DNA from: Corallium rubrum
Taxonomy: Eukaryota > Cnidaria > Anthozoa > Scleralcyonacea > Coralliidae
Reading direction: 5' to 3'
Assembly (NCBI GenBank): GCA_964035015.1
Contig: OZ036012.1
Span: forward strand, 3,277,585 to 3,341,584
Length of the DNA: 64,000 nucleotides
Every line of letters starts with the position of its first letter. Position 1 is the first letter of the stretch. The position numbers were made by a program, and so were the translations under genes. The notes beneath the pieces are model-generated. The model worked only from the letters and a program-made list of their open reading frames with translations, ran no database searches and was not told the DNA's origin. Shown here in pieces: positions 45,117 through 55,918 of the stretch.

Positions 45117-45192
45117 AGAAATATTTTACGTGGTGTTTCCACAAAACTTATATAAACATAGAGTATCAACAGCTTACTAACTCCAAGCTGAA

Positions 45193-45470
45193 AGTATACT
45201 ATACTATACTATACTATACTATACTATACTATACTATACTATACTATACTATACTATACTATACTATACTATACTATACTATACTATACTATACTATACT
45301 ATACTATACTATACTATACTATACTATACTATACTATACTATGCTATGCTATGCTATGCTATGCTATGCTATGCTATGCTATGCTATGCTATGCTATGCT
45401 ATGCTATGCTATGCTATGCTATGCTATGCTATGCTATGCTATGCTATGCTATGCTATACTATACTTTACT
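45193..45470. repeat. ATACT then ATGCT pentanucleotide microsatellite
   Basis: About 30 units of ATACT switch sharply to about 22 units of ATGCT near 45343, then revert for a few ATACT units. Confidence 0.95.
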
Positions 45471-45639
45471 ATAACTATCTCAAACTCATTAATAATTCAT
45501 GAGGAAAACACAAAGAAAATCAGTACCGTGTCGGTGGTTTGGATATCGGAGGAAGAAATTACATAAATTAAGCAAACTTTTACTTTGATTTTCTCTTAAA
45601 ATACTGATTTGTTTGAGATGCTATATCATACACTCAGAG

Positions 45640-45750
45640 GAATGTTTCATCAGGATATCCAAACACTTCGAAGTTTGTTCAAAAACCTCGGCTTCGCCTC
45701 GGTTTTCAACAAACGTCTCAGTGTTTGGATATCCTGATGAAACACTCCTC
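45640..45750. repeat. Palindrome with GGCTTCGCC centre
   Basis: GGAATGTTTCATCAGGATAT and CCAAACACT are mirrored around CCTCGGCTTCGCCTCGG. Confidence 0.85.
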
Positions 45751-45857
45751 CTCGTGTAACTAAAATAATGTATCTTAATTATGCGTTGACGCTCTGGAAA
45801 TTCGTGGATAAGTATATGTTTCTGTTTATGATGTCCTGTTCGTAATAATCTTGAAAT

Positions 45858-46386
45858 TCAAAAACATGGATATTCTGAAATTTCTTGTAAACTACATTGC
45901 TCATTGCAGCATTCTTCCGTGGCTCCTGTTGGATTGCCGGCAGATCGAGAAAAACGGCGATTGAAAAAACGTTTTGCTTTCCAAGATTCTAGGAATGGGC
46001 TATCTGGAAAAAAATATGTGATTACTTGAGCGATTGATTAAGTAAGAAACTAGCGGGGGCTATATAAGCAATTAATAATAATGATAAAAACAACAACAAC
46101 GACGACGATGTCGACAAAGAAACTAACAACAACAGCAACACTAGCAATATAAACAGCAACGATACCAACAACAACAACAGCAGCAGCAGGAACATCATCA
46201 CCAACAACAATAATAATAATATTTAATAATAACATTTATTTATACCATCACTACCACCACTACTACCAACAACAACAACACCAACATCACAACCACCAAC
46301 AACAACAGCAGCAGCGGGAACACCACCACCAAGAATATCACCACCACTACCAACACCAACTCAACAACAACAACACCACCAACACC

Positions 46387-46418
<32 letters not shown>

Positions 46419-46494
46419 CAACAGCAACAACAACAACACCACCACCACCACCACCAACAGCAACACCTGCACCAACATCACCACCACCACCAAC

Positions 46495-46540
<46 letters not shown>

Positions 46541-46557
46541 CGAACACCAACGACACC

Positions 46558-46612
<55 letters not shown>

Positions 46613-46632
46613 CCTGCACCACCACCAACACC

Positions 46633-46664
<32 letters not shown>

Positions 46665-46871
46665 CAACAACACCTGCACCACCACCACCACCAACACCAA
46701 CAACAACAACAACAACAACAACACCTGCACCACCACCACCACGAACAACAACAACAACAACAACAACACCTGCACACTACCATCACCACCACCACCTGCA
46801 CCACCATCATCACCACCACCACCACCACCACCAACACCTGCACCACCACCACCACCACCACCACCACCACG

Positions 46872-46902
<31 letters not shown>

Positions 46903-49394
46903 CCTGCACCACTACCATCACCACCACCACCTGCACCACCACCATCACCACCACCAACAACAACAACAACACCTGCACCACCACCACCAACAACAACAAC
47001 AACAACAATACCACCAATGCCAACAACAACACTGTATTCAAATTAAAAGCATACAGAAATACAATTAACTCGCAGAGGGTGAACTATTTTACAAGTATTA
47101 CACAGTCATGAGAAGTAAGCTTTAGGTATTTTGTGTTGTGTTTGTAATATTATCTCACAAGTGTAACTCAAGCTTCGTAGAGATCGATCCAGACATCTTG
47201 TTTATGAGTGTTTTGGCTGTTTAGAATTAAGTGTTGATTTTACAACTGTCATCGAGTTCACCCTTACACTGGCGTTGAATATATTATTACATGGTCTAGA
47301 AAATTTGCTTATTTACAACTGTCATGGCTGTCATGAGCTTTCCATATTCGTGGGACTAATAAGTGGGGCACGTCTAGACGGAATAAGTCGATGTGAATCA
47401 CATGTTTTTAAAAATTGCTTGTCTAGGTTAGTGTAGTCTTGTAAAGTAAATGATTTGAACCTAGGAGTATCAGTAGATGTTTGTTGAAGTTGATCATCTA
47501 GGCATAGTCCCTAGAATTATATTGTCTGGAGACGCGGTGAACATCAAAGCGGTTAACAATGAGCTACAATTTAGGTTGAGGGTGGCAAATAAGGTGCACA
47601 ATCTTTTGTTTTACGTTCATTAATATTTATAAAGCAACGTTGCTATTGGTTGAATACTTCATTATACCAAAAATACAATATGTTCAGCAAGCGTTAAGGT
47701 GAAATAAGGTGAACAAACGTGAACAAAAACCTATAGAACAAAGACTTTGGCCGCGTTTCCAGACAATTTATTTCTAGGGACTATGATCTAGGTTAGTGTA
47801 GTCTTGAGAAAGATTGTTGGTAGTAGTGAATGACGTTATAAAGTAAATGGATTGAGCCTAGGAGTATCAGTAGATGTTTGTTGAAGCTGATCATCTAGGT
47901 TTATAGTGTAGTCTTGAGAAAGCTGGTTGGTGGTAGTGACTGACGTTATAAAGTAAATAGTTTGAACCTAGGAGTATCAGTAGATCTTTGTCGAAGTTGA
48001 TCATCTAGGTTAGTGTAGTCTTGAGAAAGACTGTTGGTGGTAGTGACTGACGTTATAAAGTAAATGATTTGAACCTAGGAGTATCAGTAGATGTTTGTTG
48101 AAGTTGATCATCTAGGTTAGTGTAGTCTTGAGAAAGACTGTTGGTGGTAGTGACTGACGTTATAAAGTAAATGGTTTGAACCTAGGAGTATCAGTAGATG
48201 TTTGTTGAAGTTGATCATCTAGGTTAGTGTAGTCTTGAGAAAGACTGTTGCTGGTAGTGAGTGACGTTATAAAGTAAATAGTTTGAACCTAGGAGTATCA
48301 GATGTTTGTTGAAGTTGATCATCTAGGTTAGTGTAGTCTTGAGAAAGATTGTTGGTAGTAGTGACTGACGTTATAAAGTAAATGGTTTGAACCTAGGAGT
48401 ATCAGTAGATGTTTGTTGAAGTTGATTGCCTAGGTTAGTGTAGTCTTGAGAAAGACTGTTGGTGGTGACTGACGTTATAAAGTAAATGGTTTGAACCTAG
48501 GAGTATCAGTAGATGTTTGTTGAAGTTGATTACCTAGGTTAGTGTAGTCTTGAGAAAGATTGTTGGTAGTAGTGACTGACGTTATAAAGTAAATGGTTTG
48601 AGCCCAGGAAATTCAGTAGATGTTTGGTGGTAGTAGGAGTATCAGAAAATGTTTGTTGAAGCTGATCATCTAGGTTAGTGTAATCTTGAGAAAGACTGTT
48701 GATGGTAGTGATAAATGGAAATGAGAAAATACTTCCTCCTAAAAATAATATAGCTGTCATTTAACATATGGATCAAGTATTTGATACGTGTAATGACAAA
48801 AACAAGTTCAAATCTAAAATATTTAATTTAATATGTCAAAAACATGTTTAATGTAATGTGTCAAATGTTCAACCATGTCATGTCATGAACTGAATATGTG
48901 GGAACCACGTGTTTTGCATACTAGAAGTTTACACGTAAAGCTTTGAAACCATGTATAACTGCGCAGCGCAGCAGACTAGACTGTCTGGTAGCTCTATTTG
49001 CGTTCCTTCCTTCCTTCCTCCCTCCCTCCCTCCCTCCCTCCCTCCCTCCCTCCCTCCCTCCCTCCCTCCCTCCCTCCCTCCCTCCCTTCGTTTGTTCGTT
49101 AAAGAAATTACATTTTAAAATAATTATGAAGAAGCTTAGCCTACCTTCTGTTAGATCTCTCCGCTTTCTTTTTCCTTGTGTAGTCTGCTGTACGCTGCTC
49201 AAAGCGGCCGCAGCACACTCCGGATATTTCCTCCCGCAACATTGTGCCCAAGCGGCGACAAATGCCTCGCCACAATAAGTGTCTAAAGGTCCGGGTTTAT
49301 TCGTCTCGTTGCAAGATGTTACATGAAGTATTAGAATGACCAGGCAGAGTACCGCGATGACGTTTTTGTAAATTGTGTTAAAACTTGGAGACAT
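45858..49394 (-). CDS. Insulin-like peptide precursor, two coding exons
   Basis: Coding exons are 49145-49394 and 45858-46003, giving 131 residues of a secreted hormone precursor. Residues 10-28 are a hydrophobic signal peptide ([14 protein letters not shown]), followed by an N-glycosylation site at N29. The B chain has [16 protein letters not shown]41 and C53 are 11 residues apart with Gly after each, exactly as in insulin. KRKRR (75-79) is a prohormone-convertase site. The phase-1 intron (donor AAG/GTAGGC, acceptor TTTTTTTCCAG) falls in the C peptide, the conserved insulin-family position, and the two halves join in frame. The A chain follows a second site (RFSR, 100-103) and reads [18 protein letters not shown]-stop, CCx3Cx9C against the usual CCx3Cx8C. 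Two extra cysteines (C52, C60) are unusual. A TGTGTGTTATTCAG acceptor directly precedes the ATG, implying a 5'-UTR intron as in many insulin genes. Subtype is unassigned. Confidence 0.85.
46080..47035. repeat. CAA/CCA trinucleotide tract in the insulin-like gene intron
   Basis: Nearly 1 kb of CAACAA and CACCAC runs, with the recurring word AACACCTGCACCACCACC, makes a higher-order minisatellite. Long Leu/Val and Cys/Trp peptide readings across it are artefacts. Confidence 0.95.
47400..48710. repeat. 107-bp tandem satellite in the insulin-like gene intron
   Basis: About ten units contain CCTAGGAGTATCAGTAGATG, TTGATCATCTAGGTTAGTGT and AGTGACTGACGTTATAAAGT. Spacing is about 105-107 bp between 48075 and 48496; flanking units are more diverged. 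Confidence 0.9.
49003..49088. repeat. CCTT/CCCT microsatellite next to the insulin-like B-chain exon
   Basis: A few CCTT units lead into about 17 CCCT units, ending 57 bp from the exon's splice donor. On the transcribed strand it is a purine (GGGA) tract inside the intron. Confidence 0.95.
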
Positions 49395-49469
49395 CTGAAT
49401 AACACACACAAAGCAAAATTATATATCAATATATTCCAAAATGCTACTTACCGAACCGACCAACGAACC

Positions 49470-49870
49470 AGCCAACCAACCAACCAACCAGCCAACCAAC
49501 CAACCAACCAACCAACCAACCAACCAACCAACCAACCAACCAACCAACCAACCAACCAACCAACCAACCATCCATCCATCCATCCATCCATCCAACCAAC
49601 ATGAACCAACCAACCAACCAACCAACCAACCAACCAACCAACCAACCAACCAACCAACCATCCATCCATCCATCCAACCAACATGAACCAACCAACCAAC
49701 CAACCAACCAACCAACCATCCATCCATCCATCCATCCATCCAACCAACATGAACCAACCAACCAACCAACCAACCAACCAACCAACCAACCAACCATCCA
49801 TCCATCCATCCATCCATCCAACCAACATGAACCAACCAACCGGCCATCCATGCAACCAACAAATCATCCA
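49470..49870. repeat. CAAC/CATC microsatellite with higher-order blocks
   Basis: CAAC runs alternate with CATC runs and the spacer CCAACCAACATGAACCAACC about four times, so this is a higher-order microsatellite. It lies upstream of the insulin-like start, probably in its 5'-UTR intron. Confidence 0.95.
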
Positions 49871-50539
49871 ACCAAACCTCTGTTTCGTTCAATATAAATA
49901 CATATTAAATGTAAATACGCTTCAGTCTAATCTCAGGACTAAATCTCCCGTACAAGAATTTCAGATAAATTCGACATGACTCTTTTTTACCTTGATTAGT
50001 GATTCTTATCAACGAGATCTGCCAAACACTTAGAAACACTTTTCACACTCTTTATGACTGACAAACAATATATTTGCGTGTCTTAATACATTGTGTGATA
50101 GCTATACGAAGCAAACACGAATCACGACAATGGCCAATCTATATCCAATCACGCAACCGCGAAGTTATTATTGTCGCTAGAAAAACAAAACTGCTTAATT
50201 TCCTGCTCAATTTTAACACCTGTGTAAAGTTATATAATGGTCTATATGGTTCAAACAGTTTAAGAGCATTTAAACGCTTGTGAATGATTATAAAGAAGAC
50301 TGTTTGCATCAGGTTTAATCAGTAGAAGTTGTCGGATTTATAATTTCTTCGGGCAGGAATGAATTGAGGACTTATTTACTTGCTAATGACTTGTTAACTT
50401 CTTGTTGTATAGGCTTGTGGAGGATTGGAGGTTCTCCATTTGGCTTTGTCGAGTAAAATCGTGTGGCGCTAGGCAGAGTATATGTCAAGCAAAAATGAGT
50501 TAACTTTTTCGCTCCCAAATACGTAATTTTACATACTTT
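49871..50539. other. No gene recognised, upstream of the insulin-like gene
   Basis: It may hold the 5'-UTR exon of the insulin-like gene, but none could be placed from sequence alone. An ORF at 50074-50283 has no known domain. Confidence 0.35.
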
Positions 50540-50860
50540 ATTATTTTACTCTGTCTAACACCAGACTATTTCACTCTGTCTAACGCTAGACTATTTTACT
50601 CTGTCTAACACCAGACTATTTTACTCCGTCTAACACCAGACTATTTCACTCTGTCTAACGCTAGACTATTTTACTGTGTCTAATACCAGACTATTTTACT
50701 CTGTCTAACACCAGACTATTTCACTCTGTCTAACGCCAGATTATTTTACTCTGTCTAACACCAGACTATTTTACTGTGTCTAACACCAGACTATTTTCCT
50801 CTGTCCAACGCCAGATTATTTTACTCTGTCTAATGCCAGACGATTTTACTCGTCGATGCA
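50540..50860. repeat. 25-bp tandem repeat of TTTTACTCTGTCTAACRCCAGAC type
   Basis: About twelve units read TTTTACTCTGTCTAACACCA or TAACGCCAGA variants; the last one extends to GACGATTTTACTCGTCGATG. The unit word is shared with the satellites near 18, 20, 22 and 59-60 kb. Confidence 0.9.
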
Positions 50861-50930
50861 TGGGTCAATGGGAAAGCTCTCGGAAAGTTGGAAGTGAAAG
50901 GGTTAAAATAGGATTGGAACTGCAGTGCTG

Positions 50931-50944
50931 TTTTATATAACTGG
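50931..50944 (-). promoter_or_regulatory. Possible TATA box upstream of the insulin-like gene
   Basis: On the minus strand AGTTATATAAAACAGCA contains TATATAAAA, a good TATA match, about 1.5 kb before the insulin-like start codon. It could mark the start of the 5'-UTR exon. No transcript evidence. Confidence 0.25.
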
Positions 50945-51189
50945 CCTGCGTGCAGACACTGTGCTGTTATACTTCCTGTGCGTGAAGTATACACAGCAGT
51001 GACAGTACACACAGCAAGCATCTACACGCAAGCAACTTAACTAGCTGGCACGTTAGCAAGGTGTTGTGTTGACAGATATATGGTTCAAAGCAAGCACGAT
51101 TCTGTCCTTAACCGCTCATATCGATCGTGCTGATCGATGTGTGATGCGCAAAAGGACTGGCATGAGCGTCCTTTTGAACCAGGTCGACC

Positions 51190-51425
51190 TCACATCCAAA
51201 ATTAAGGATTATCCTTAATTGTCAACTCGCCTAGAATTAAGGATAATCCTTAATTTTAAATGGAAACTCATCCCTCATACCCCAACCCCTAACCACAACC
51301 CCCGGTAGCCCTAAACCTAACCAAAAAACCCCGGACCCTAAACCTAGTCAACCCTCCGGGAAAATGGGACAGATAAATTAAGGCCATGTCTTAATTCGAG
51401 CCCTATTTTACAATTAAGATATGGA
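51190..51425. repeat. Inverted-repeat element with telomere-like interior
   Basis: AATTAAGGATTATCCTTAATT words at the left and weaker TTAAGGCCATGTCTTAATT words at the right enclose CCCCTAACC / CCCTAAACCTAACC runs (51280-51350). The organisation recalls 18951-19351. Confidence 0.5.
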
Positions 51426-52014
51426 CTTAATTTTGGTAAGAGATCGTGTTGTTTGAAGAAAAGTTAACCAAAAGAACACCGCTGCCAAACGTTTGCCCAT
51501 GCGTGAATTCGCTGAGTAAACATTGTAAGAGAAGTAGGAACTAGCCGTGGCGACAACAACCAGATAGTGAAGACTAAATAAGACTCGACTATTCATTTGT
51601 GTTTTAAAAAAGGGTAAAGAAAATTACGAAGGGGTAAATTCAGAATATGTTACAATATTGACAAGGAAGCCATGCACAAATTACCTACCTTATCTTTTGG
51701 TAGTATGCTTATAATTTTAACTTTTGTGTCGGACTCTCGGACCAGTCCAAATATTTCGATTCAGTGTTTTCCCGCTCTTTTTCCGAGGACGGGCTCGGAC
51801 GTCGCACATGCGCAAAACGCTTGGCAGCGGTGTTAACCAAAAGTGGATTTTTGGGCACTGTCATATTGTCGCTGTTTTTTCTGTAACTATGTAATTTTAA
51901 GCGCCCTGCGGCTAACTAGAGCGCTGTTTGTCGCGTCGGTTATTTATAGGCGTGGTTTGAGTTAACCCTTTCACCCATATTGTTGTTGTAGGATTGTCTT
52001 TTTACTCTGATGCC

Positions 52015-52105
52015 AGAGGATTTTCTCTCGAATAAGCGCCGCCCTCGAATAAGCACCGCCTTCAAATAAGCGCCGCCCTGAAATAAGCGCCGCCTTCGAA
52101 TGTAA
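52015..52105. repeat. 21-bp tandem repeat GAATAAGCGCCGCCCTC
   Basis: Five units of AATAAGCGCCGCC with C(C/T)T(C/G) linkers. Probably the sub-terminal region of a DNA transposon; no ends identified. Confidence 0.75.
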
Positions 52106-52154
52106 ACCTCGTATTTCCCTCGTTGCAAGAGGGAAATTTATCTTTTGTCTTCTA

Positions 52155-52270
52155 ATTTTCCCGTGCATGTTGATGAGGGAAAATTAGAAGACAAAGAAAT
52201 CCTTTGTATTCTTCTAAATTTCCCGCTTGCATATATTTTCCCTCATCAACATGCACGGGAAAATTAGATG
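52155..52270. repeat. Palindrome TTTTCCCGTGCATGTTGATG
   Basis: TTTTCCCGTGCATGTTGATG and its mirror CATCAACATGCACGGGAAAA bound an imperfect hairpin. A third TCTAATTTTCCCG word sits just outside. Confidence 0.8.
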
Positions 52271-52350
52271 CAACTTCTCTGATCAACCGTGTAAATTTCC
52301 TGTTGGTAAGATTCTCAAAGTTTTCCTCGGCGATCATAATATTACAAACT

Positions 52351-52477
52351 AATAACATGACTTTTCGGGTAATTAGCGATTAAATTTCCCCTTTGCCTCG
52401 GGAAGATTTCCCTCGGGAAGACTTCCCTGGGCGGCGGGGAAGTTTAATCGCTAATTTCCCTTAAGTCATGTTATTAC
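52351..52477. repeat. Palindrome TAATAACATGACTTT
   Basis: TAATAACATGACTT, TTAGCGATTAAATTTCCCC are mirrored at the right (GGGGAAGTTTAATCGCTAA, AAGTCATGTTATTA) around three CTCGGGAAGA-type words. Confidence 0.85.
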
Positions 52478-52584
52478 TTATAACTAGAAGTTACTATCGT
52501 AAGTGAAGTGTTGCCTCAAATTGGATAAAAATTAACCTTCAGCGGTTCAGCCTCTGTGCAGTTTGTGGGCAACGCACCCTCCCG

Positions 52585-52755
52585 CCTTGCCCACTCCACC
52601 CAAGTTTGGTAATGCCCACTCCATTATCCGATTTTGCCCACTCCATCCAAGTTTGGTAATGCCCACTCCATTATCCGATTTTGCCCACTCCACCCAAGTT
52701 TGGTAATGCCCACTCCATTATCCGATTTTGCCCACTCCATCCAAGTTTGCCAACT
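52585..52755. repeat. 47-bp tandem repeat CCAAGTTTGGTAATGCCCAC
   Basis: Four starts of CCAAGTTTGG(T/C) at 46-48 bp spacing, alternating with CATTATCCGATTTTGCCCAC. Confidence 0.85.
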
Positions 52756-52807
52756 CCGTAAAGACGAACTTAACTTTCAGACAGAATTCATTGCTGCGAG
52801 CCGTAAG

Positions 52808-53215
52808 GCGAGCAGCTCACTAATCTTGACGAGGTCTGGGCCGAGTTTATATGCGTTCACAAACTCGATTCTTAGGATTTCGTGGGCGATGATCTTCGGT
52901 AAACGCAATGTCTACCGATCAGCGGTAGGCATTATTAAAGATGGCAACAGAGTGTTTGATGGCACCAGCCATTACTGCTGCAAATCAACAACCTAAAACT
53001 GCATAGATTGCCGTTCTTCACTTCAAGCAAGAGTGCTGACGCCATCACTCTTTAATGGCTCGATGTTATACGCGTGACGTCCATGTTGAGGAAAACGTCG
53101 CATGCTTAAGCTCTTTAATTGAAAATGCTTCGGACGATAACAAGTATTTTACTACTAAATAGTAAATGGTAGCAACTCGCAGCACTTCACTTTTGATAAA
53201 AACTTCTAGTTTATA
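52808..53215. repeat. Dispersed repeat X, copy 2
   Basis: Outer blocks match 10985-11356; the central segment (from AGATGGCAACAGAGTG to TATACGC) is unrelated to the corresponding segment there. Confidence 0.65.
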
Positions 53216-53967
53216 AATATAAGTGCATACGTAACACTTGCGCATTTAATTTTGGTTTAAATTTGTCTGATTTATAATTGCGTCAATTACGTGGCTGGAG
53301 TGACTATAACATTTTAATGTCTCTTTTGCTTGGTCGGACTTTCTTGTTAAATTACTGTAAAACAAGTATTCTTGCAATATTTTTTAGTAGTTAAATTGAC
53401 AATATGAAACTCTACCTTTATAAATTAATCTTGTTTCCAAAAAATCTTCTTGCTCCAAGATGGCGTTATGCTGTTTTAATCTTTGTTACGTTGTTTTCGA
53501 GGTGTGTTATCTTTAATCTCCTAGCTTCAAACTAGCTTTGCTTTTCCTGCGTCTTTTAAAGAAAGCTCTGCTGTATTCAACTAGCTAATATCATGGCTTC
53601 GTGAACTACACACTTATAAACCACGCTGTATACTCCTCATGTAGTCCCACCTGTATTGTTAGATAAATTAAGCTTTAATGAATCATTACTTTGTTTAAAC
53701 CTTAATGCACAATGCTGAGTGCTACTTGAATGAATATAGGGGAATATTAACAATAAGTTTCATTTTTTCTATCAATTATGATCCCACATTGTTTTCAAGT
53801 GTTTTAAATGCTATTAATTATCTTTCAATTCACTGTCAAAAATCATTGTCTTAACTATACTGTGTAGTTATTAATTGTCATGAGATTTTTTGAGTTCGTG
53901 ATGCGTTTAATCGGAGCTCAATTGTCTCCGTAAACTGAACAATAAGAAACATTTTTATACGCCTTAG
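53216..53967. other. No gene recognised
   Basis: AT-rich. A YY1-like CCAAGATGGCG word lies near 53457 with no supported downstream ORF. Confidence 0.4.
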
Positions 53968-54372
53968 ACCCCGTTTACACGATGCCGGTACAATTTGAAA
54001 ACGGAACAAAATCATGCTGGTGTGTAAATACAAGCCAAAAAGTCTTGCGTTCACACGGTGCCGGTATAATATAATGACGGATTAGCATGTGACTATTCTC
54101 TTCCAATGAGAATTGAGAAGACTTTGTGAATACTGTTGACCCGAATACTGTGGTCGTATATATCGTGATTGCCGTCATCAAACTGTTACGGCACGGGCGT
54201 TTACACGATACCGGTTAATTGGTGTTCCGTTTTCATTTCATGCCGTCAAGGAACCCGTCTTCATTTTGTACCGTTTTCATGTCATCTTTGTGCCGGTATC
54301 GTGTAAACGCAAGGCCTAAACGGCATGATTTTGTTCCGTTTTCAAATTGTACCAGCATCGTGTAAACGAAAT
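53968..54372. mobile_element. GTTTACACGATGCCGG MITE, copy 4 (reverse orientation)
   Basis: TTAGACCCCGTTTACACGAT starts it; the far end is cut after CATCGTGTAAACG, so the terminal GGGTC is missing. Confidence 0.8.
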
Positions 54373-54434
54373 ATAGCAGTTAACGGAGATCCATTAAGCA
54401 CGAGAAAGTGTTTTTATCATGTTATCAGAACACC

Positions 54435-54605
54435 ATGAGGTGAAGTGAAAAGATTGTAAACTGTTGAGAATAGTTTTGACAACGAAATGGTGACGTTTTG
54501 GGCGGAACCCTTTATCATGGCAGAGTAAAATGTGACGAAAGTCTCTACTTGAAACGTCAGTATTTTGTTATCGAACTATTCTAGGCACTTTACCACGTTT
54601 TTAAT
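54435..54605. repeat. Inverted pair of decayed hammerhead-like family 2 fragments
   Basis: AAGTGAAAAGATTGTAAACT...GACGTTTTGGGCGG and, mirrored, CTTGAAACGTCAGTATTTTG...TTTACCACG form a loose fold-back of the family seen at 16.5 and 43 kb. Confidence 0.6.
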
Positions 54606-55228
54606 TTGCTTTTTAATTCGTTGTTCTTTTTTTGAAAAACAGCTGTCGAATTTCGTGGGCTAATCGATTAATAATTGTCCTCAAATGTTATCAATTAAAG
54701 CCAGGTGTTAACAAGTTCTTTTATTTCTTTTTTTAATATTGTATTAATGTATATTTATTTTCCATTTACTTCAGGATGTTTTTACGCATATAGTAAAGCT
54801 CTTCTATATCTCTTTGTAATATTAATATTTATTGAATTTTATCAGGCTAAATTAACTAGTACATTGGATGTAAATAGCGGTTAAATCTAAAAATTTATGT
54901 TTTTTGGCTGTAATAACTAAGGTCTTTCTTAATGAAACGATCTATCTCATTATATTCAATGTCTTTTTGAGAACTGGCAGCTTTCTTGTGCATTGTTGTC
55001 CACCAATCTCAAATATACATTCACTTATTTCTTTTGTCCCCGTTGACATATAGGTATTGGACATGTATTTATCAGTGACTCCATTCAATATATAATGAAT
55101 CATATATAATACTCTGTAATCTGCCATTTATTGCACAAACACAATTGAAAAGTTGTGGTTGTAAAATATAAACGTCAATTTTTATTTCATGTGACCATAA
55201 TGCGAGCATGATTTGCCAATATAAACTT

Positions 55229-55293
<65 letters not shown>

Positions 55294-55373
55294 ACTTTGA
55301 GAATAGTTGCTAAAAGTTAACTATCTGCTCTACGTATAAGTATTGAGCACTCTTGGAAAACTTTACAAACACT

Positions 55374-55431
<58 letters not shown>

Positions 55432-55815
55432 TTTATACGTTTGTAAAGTTTTGTTAGTTTCGTCTAGAGCTCATCTAATGACAGCTTGTATAGCAAAAAT
55501 TAACAAAACTTCATTTTAATTTTTTAAATTTTCAGTCATTTCAGAGTTTGGACTTTGGACCAGAGTATGAAGACTTTGGACTTTGAACTTTCGACTTTGG
55601 ACCTTCGATAGTCGACTTTAGACTTTGAATATTGGAAATACTTTGGAGCTTGGCTTTTGGATGTTGGTTTAAAGTCTGTATCTATATGAATTATAATTTT
55701 TTCCCCTAAAATTTAATTGTGAGAGATTTACAAATATATTACAATCGATCGATCGCGTTATCATCGGGATGTGATCGGAAGGTATCGGATTTTTGCAAGG
55801 ACTTGTGGGTAATGC
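54606..55815. other. Intergenic with two TA microsatellites
   Basis: TA runs lie at about 55235-55274 and 55377-55428, with a TTAG run near 55275. A degenerate CTTTGGACTTTGAA series spans about 55550-55660. No gene is supported; the ORF at 54942-55127 has no known domain. Confidence 0.5.
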
Positions 55816-55849
55816 TTTGGCGCGAAAAGATTGAATTCCAAGATGGCGG
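55816..55849 (+). promoter_or_regulatory. E2F and YY1 sites upstream of the acidic-protein gene
   Basis: TTTGGCGCGAAA (55816-55827) is an exact match to the E2F consensus TTTSSCGCSAAA. CCAAGATGGCGG (55838-55849) matches the YY1 consensus. They lie about 70-100 bp before the ATG at 55919, with no TATA box at a suitable distance. Confidence 0.55.
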
Positions 55850-55918
55850 TTGTGTTTGTGTTTTGAAAATTGAAATGCGAGTTCGCAGCTTTATAAACGA
55901 CGATCTAAGAAGTTAACG

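Noticed and set aside
46347-47041. Long Leu/Val and Cys/Trp ORFs
   Set aside because: They are translations of CAA/CCA repeats in an intron.
48921-49144. GGREGG extension of the insulin-like ORF
   Set aside because: This is intron read-through after the GTAGGC donor into a GGGA microsatellite.
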